Of a DNA stretch of 64,000 nucleotides, positions 62,421-64,000 are shown in pieces. Position 1 is the stretch's first letter, and every line of letters begins with the position of its first letter. Where the stretch lies: NCBI RefSeq assembly GCF_042432825.1, contig NZ_JBHLWN010000031.1, positions 1 to 64,000 on the forward strand, in the 5' to 3' direction. Source of the stretch: Gordoniibacillus chartarius (lineage in GTDB: Bacteria > Bacillota > Bacilli > Paenibacillales > NBRC-103111). Position numbers and translations under genes: made by a program. The notes under the pieces are model-generated. The model was given only the letters and a program-made list of their open reading frames with translations. It was not told the DNA's origin and ran no database searches.

Positions 62421-63571
62421 ACGTATACAAATGTACTGTTCTCCTTTTACTTCCCTTCATTCTCACCGGATGTTGGAGCAAGTATGAATTGCAAAACATG
62501 AACTATGCGACTGCCGTCGGTGTAGACTATGCGGATGGTCAATACACCATTTATGCCCAACTGCTTGATTTCTCGACAGTAGCAAAATTGGAAGGACAAC
62601 AGAAAGCGGAACAGCCTCCGGTTTGGGTCGGTATTGGAAAAGGTATCTCTTTTACAGAAGCAGCAAGTGACCTCTACAGCACATCGCAACAGAGGTTAAA
62701 CTGGGGACAGATTTCTGCAATCCTATTCAGCGAAAGGTTATTGAAGGAACGAAAAGTCGGCGATGTGTTGGAACTGATTAATCGATATCGCGAGATCAGG
62801 TACTTAGCCTGGGTGTTCAGCACGAGAGACCCTCTCGATGAGATTTTAATGGCGACACCCTTTTACAGATTGTCTCCAAAGGCTTCGATTCTCCATAACC
62901 CCGAGCAGAATTATCGGCAGCGTTCGATCCTCGCTCCGATCCGCCTGCAAAAGTTTGTCATGGATTCAAACGAAAAGGAGAAGACGAGCTACATCCCAGA
63001 GTTATCGATTCGAAAGGGCCAATGGAAGGAAAATCAAAAACCGCACGAGCTGCTTAGATATTCTGGCATACAGATATGTGACAAAGACAGCTATTACGCA
63101 CGCATGAGCCTCGAAGAAACAAAAGGATTGCCGTGGCTGAATAAACACACAATCCGACTGCCCGTTGATTTGCTTTCCGAAAACAAGCTTCTTGCGGTTC
63201 TCGTCGCAGAGAAACCCGAATATGACGTCAAGCCAAGCGTTAAATACGACAAGGCGTATTTCGATATATCCGTCAAGGTGAAGGCCGGAGTGAATGAGAT
63301 ACATGCTGACGTTACGGAACAAACGCTCACGCGAATGGCTCAAGAAGAAATTGAGCGTCAAATCAGGCAAACCTTTCAAGCCGCGTATGACGAAAACATC
63401 GATATCTATAATCTAGGCGAGTCACTATATCGCAAAAATCCGCATGAGTGGAAACGAATTGCATCTGGAAAACAGCATATTGTCTTGAACAAAGACTCGC
63501 TCAAAAATATCAAAGTTACCGTACATATAGTGTACCCTGGCAGGTATAAACTCGAAAACTTTAATCAATAA
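62417..63571 (+). CDS. Ger(x)C spore germination lipoprotein (C subunit)
   Basis: 384 residues. Signal and lipobox: CTVLLLLPFILTGCWSKYEL (LTGC). Family motifs: YATAVGVDYADGQYTIYAQL at the start, WGQISAILFSERLL in the middle and the ADVTEQTLTRMAQEEIERQI end region. It completes the receptor with the A and B subunits at the spore inner membrane. The start overlaps the A gene stop by 4 bases. The operon is complete. Confidence 0.92.
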   Translation: MNVYKCTVLLLLPFILTGCWSKYELQNMNYATAVGVDYADGQYTIYAQLLDFSTVAKLEGQQKAEQPPVWVGIGKGISFTEAASDLYSTSQQRLNWGQISAILFSERLLKERKVGDVLELINRYREIRYLAWVFSTRDPLDEILMATPFYRLSPKASILHNPEQNYRQRSILAPIRLQKFVMDSNEKEKTSYIPELSIRKGQWKENQKPHELLRYSGIQICDKDSYYARMSLEETKGLPWLNKHTIRLPVDLLSENKLLAVLVAEKPEYDVKPSVKYDKAYFDISVKVKAGVNEIHADVTEQTLTRMAQEEIERQIRQTFQAAYDENIDIYNLGESLYRKNPHEWKRIASGKQHIVLNKDSLKNIKVTVHIVYPGRYKLENFNQ

Positions 63572-63607
63572 TGGATGAGTTTTCCGATGGCTAAGAACCT
63601 AAGAAAA

Positions 63608-63639
63608 GAAGGTGCCGTTTATTACCCAGGCACCTCTTC
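63608..63639. terminator. Terminator between germination operon and convergent gene
   Basis: GAAGGTGCC (63608-63616) pairs with GGCACCTCTTC (63629-63639). On the minus strand TTCTTTTCTT follows; the plus strand has no T tract. It lies 36 bases past the C-subunit stop. Confidence 0.6.
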
Positions 63640-63751
63640 GATCAACTACACAGATTTTACGGCTAACCTCACGCTGGTCGAAGTGAGATGGGGGAAGAAC
63701 GTTCAAACTGCAAAAATTATTCCGAACCCCCGTAGGATTACAGCAATTTGT

Positions 63752-64000
63752 TCAGTACTCTTCGGGAAGCATGAACGTGTAATATTGAACCTTACCATCA
63801 TCACCGTAAAGCGCCCAAACTGTTTCTGAAAACAGCGGCTTGTCCACCGTGACCAGACGGTTTTCATTACCGTCAGTAACAACGGTTTTACCATCAGCCT
63901 TCCGAAAGACAATAAAATACTCGTTATCTTCAAATAACCTATTAATGATCGAGACGGCTAATTCCCAGTCGGAACAGCCGATTCCTTTCACCCCAACGGT
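63752..64000 (-). CDS. C-terminal end of an unknown gene, runs off the window
   Basis: The minus-strand frame is open from the right edge to a TAA at 63752-63754, reading VGVKGIGCSDWELAVSIINR and ending YYTFMLPEEY. At least 82 residues are visible, soluble, with a beta-rich end (YFIVFRKADGKTVVTDGNEN). No family is recognised. The GTG at 63991 could be a start, but upstream codons stay open. Confidence 0.5.
   Translation of the reverse strand, partial: TVGVKGIGCSDWELAVSIINRLFEDNEYFIVFRKADGKTVVTDGNENRLVTVDKPLFSETVWALYGDDGKVQYYTFMLPEEY

Noticed and set aside
63575..63829. Plus-strand ORF of 84 codons after the germination operon
   Set aside because: It runs through a terminator hairpin and the antisense of the partial gene at 63752-64000, with no ribosome binding site.
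1..64000. CRISPR array or tRNA genes
   Set aside because: No regularly spaced repeats with unique spacers and no tRNA-like cloverleaf with a recognisable TTCRA loop were seen.

Overview
The window looks like a chromosomal accessory region of an endospore-forming Bacillota, most likely a Paenibacillus-like member of the Paenibacillaceae. This rests on a sporulation sigma-K fragment, a GerA-type germinant receptor operon, S-layer homology (SLH) proteins, strong AGGAGG-type ribosome binding sites, and BsuBI/PstI-type restriction. No rRNA, tRNA or CRISPR array was seen.

Region 1 (1-22.5 kb) is a dense anti-phage island. On the minus strand lies a BREX operon in type 1 order, brxA-brxB-brxC-pglX-pglZ, followed by a SNF2/DEAH helicase cut by the window edge. 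A divergent OLD-family ATPase-TOPRIM nuclease shares the brxA promoter region. Next is a minus-strand operon: a small HIRAN-domain ORF with an odd start, a WYL regulator, an AddB-like nuclease and an AddA-like helicase-nuclease. The BREX promoter and the HIRAN-WYL promoter have the same layout: a GAATRYRYGTTC palindrome, CTGACA, 22 bp, then a -10 box. A third copy of the palindrome precedes darT. I infer that the WYL protein co-regulates these modules.

Region 2 (22.6-34 kb) holds a trio of tandem tyrosine recombinases (RIT-type) with a structured leader, a DarTG toxin-antitoxin pair, an unknown 157-residue gene, and a 1398-residue Avs-like STAND NTPase with an N-terminal Cap4/DUF4297-like nuclease. 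It ends at a short sigK remnant fused to the 3' end of a large serine recombinase gene. This marks sigK as the integration target of the next element.

Region 3 (34-47.7 kb) contains that recombinase, a P4-type primase-helicase, a BsuBI/PstI-type R-M pair with a 77-bp tandem duplication at the nuclease 3' end, two secreted WG-repeat/SLH paralogues, an XRE regulator and small unknown genes, one beside a cluster of GTTACC boxes.

Region 4 (48-59.7 kb) carries small unknown genes, an HNH-like nuclease, and a family of five short EAL-derived proteins, only one with an intact-looking catalytic set. A tyrosine recombinase and its probable core sites sit among them. Four copies of an undescribed structured motif (ATGGATGCGGTAT core) lie upstream of members of this cluster. 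Region 5 (59.8-64 kb) is a GerAB-GerAA-GerAC germination operon and the edge of a convergent gene.
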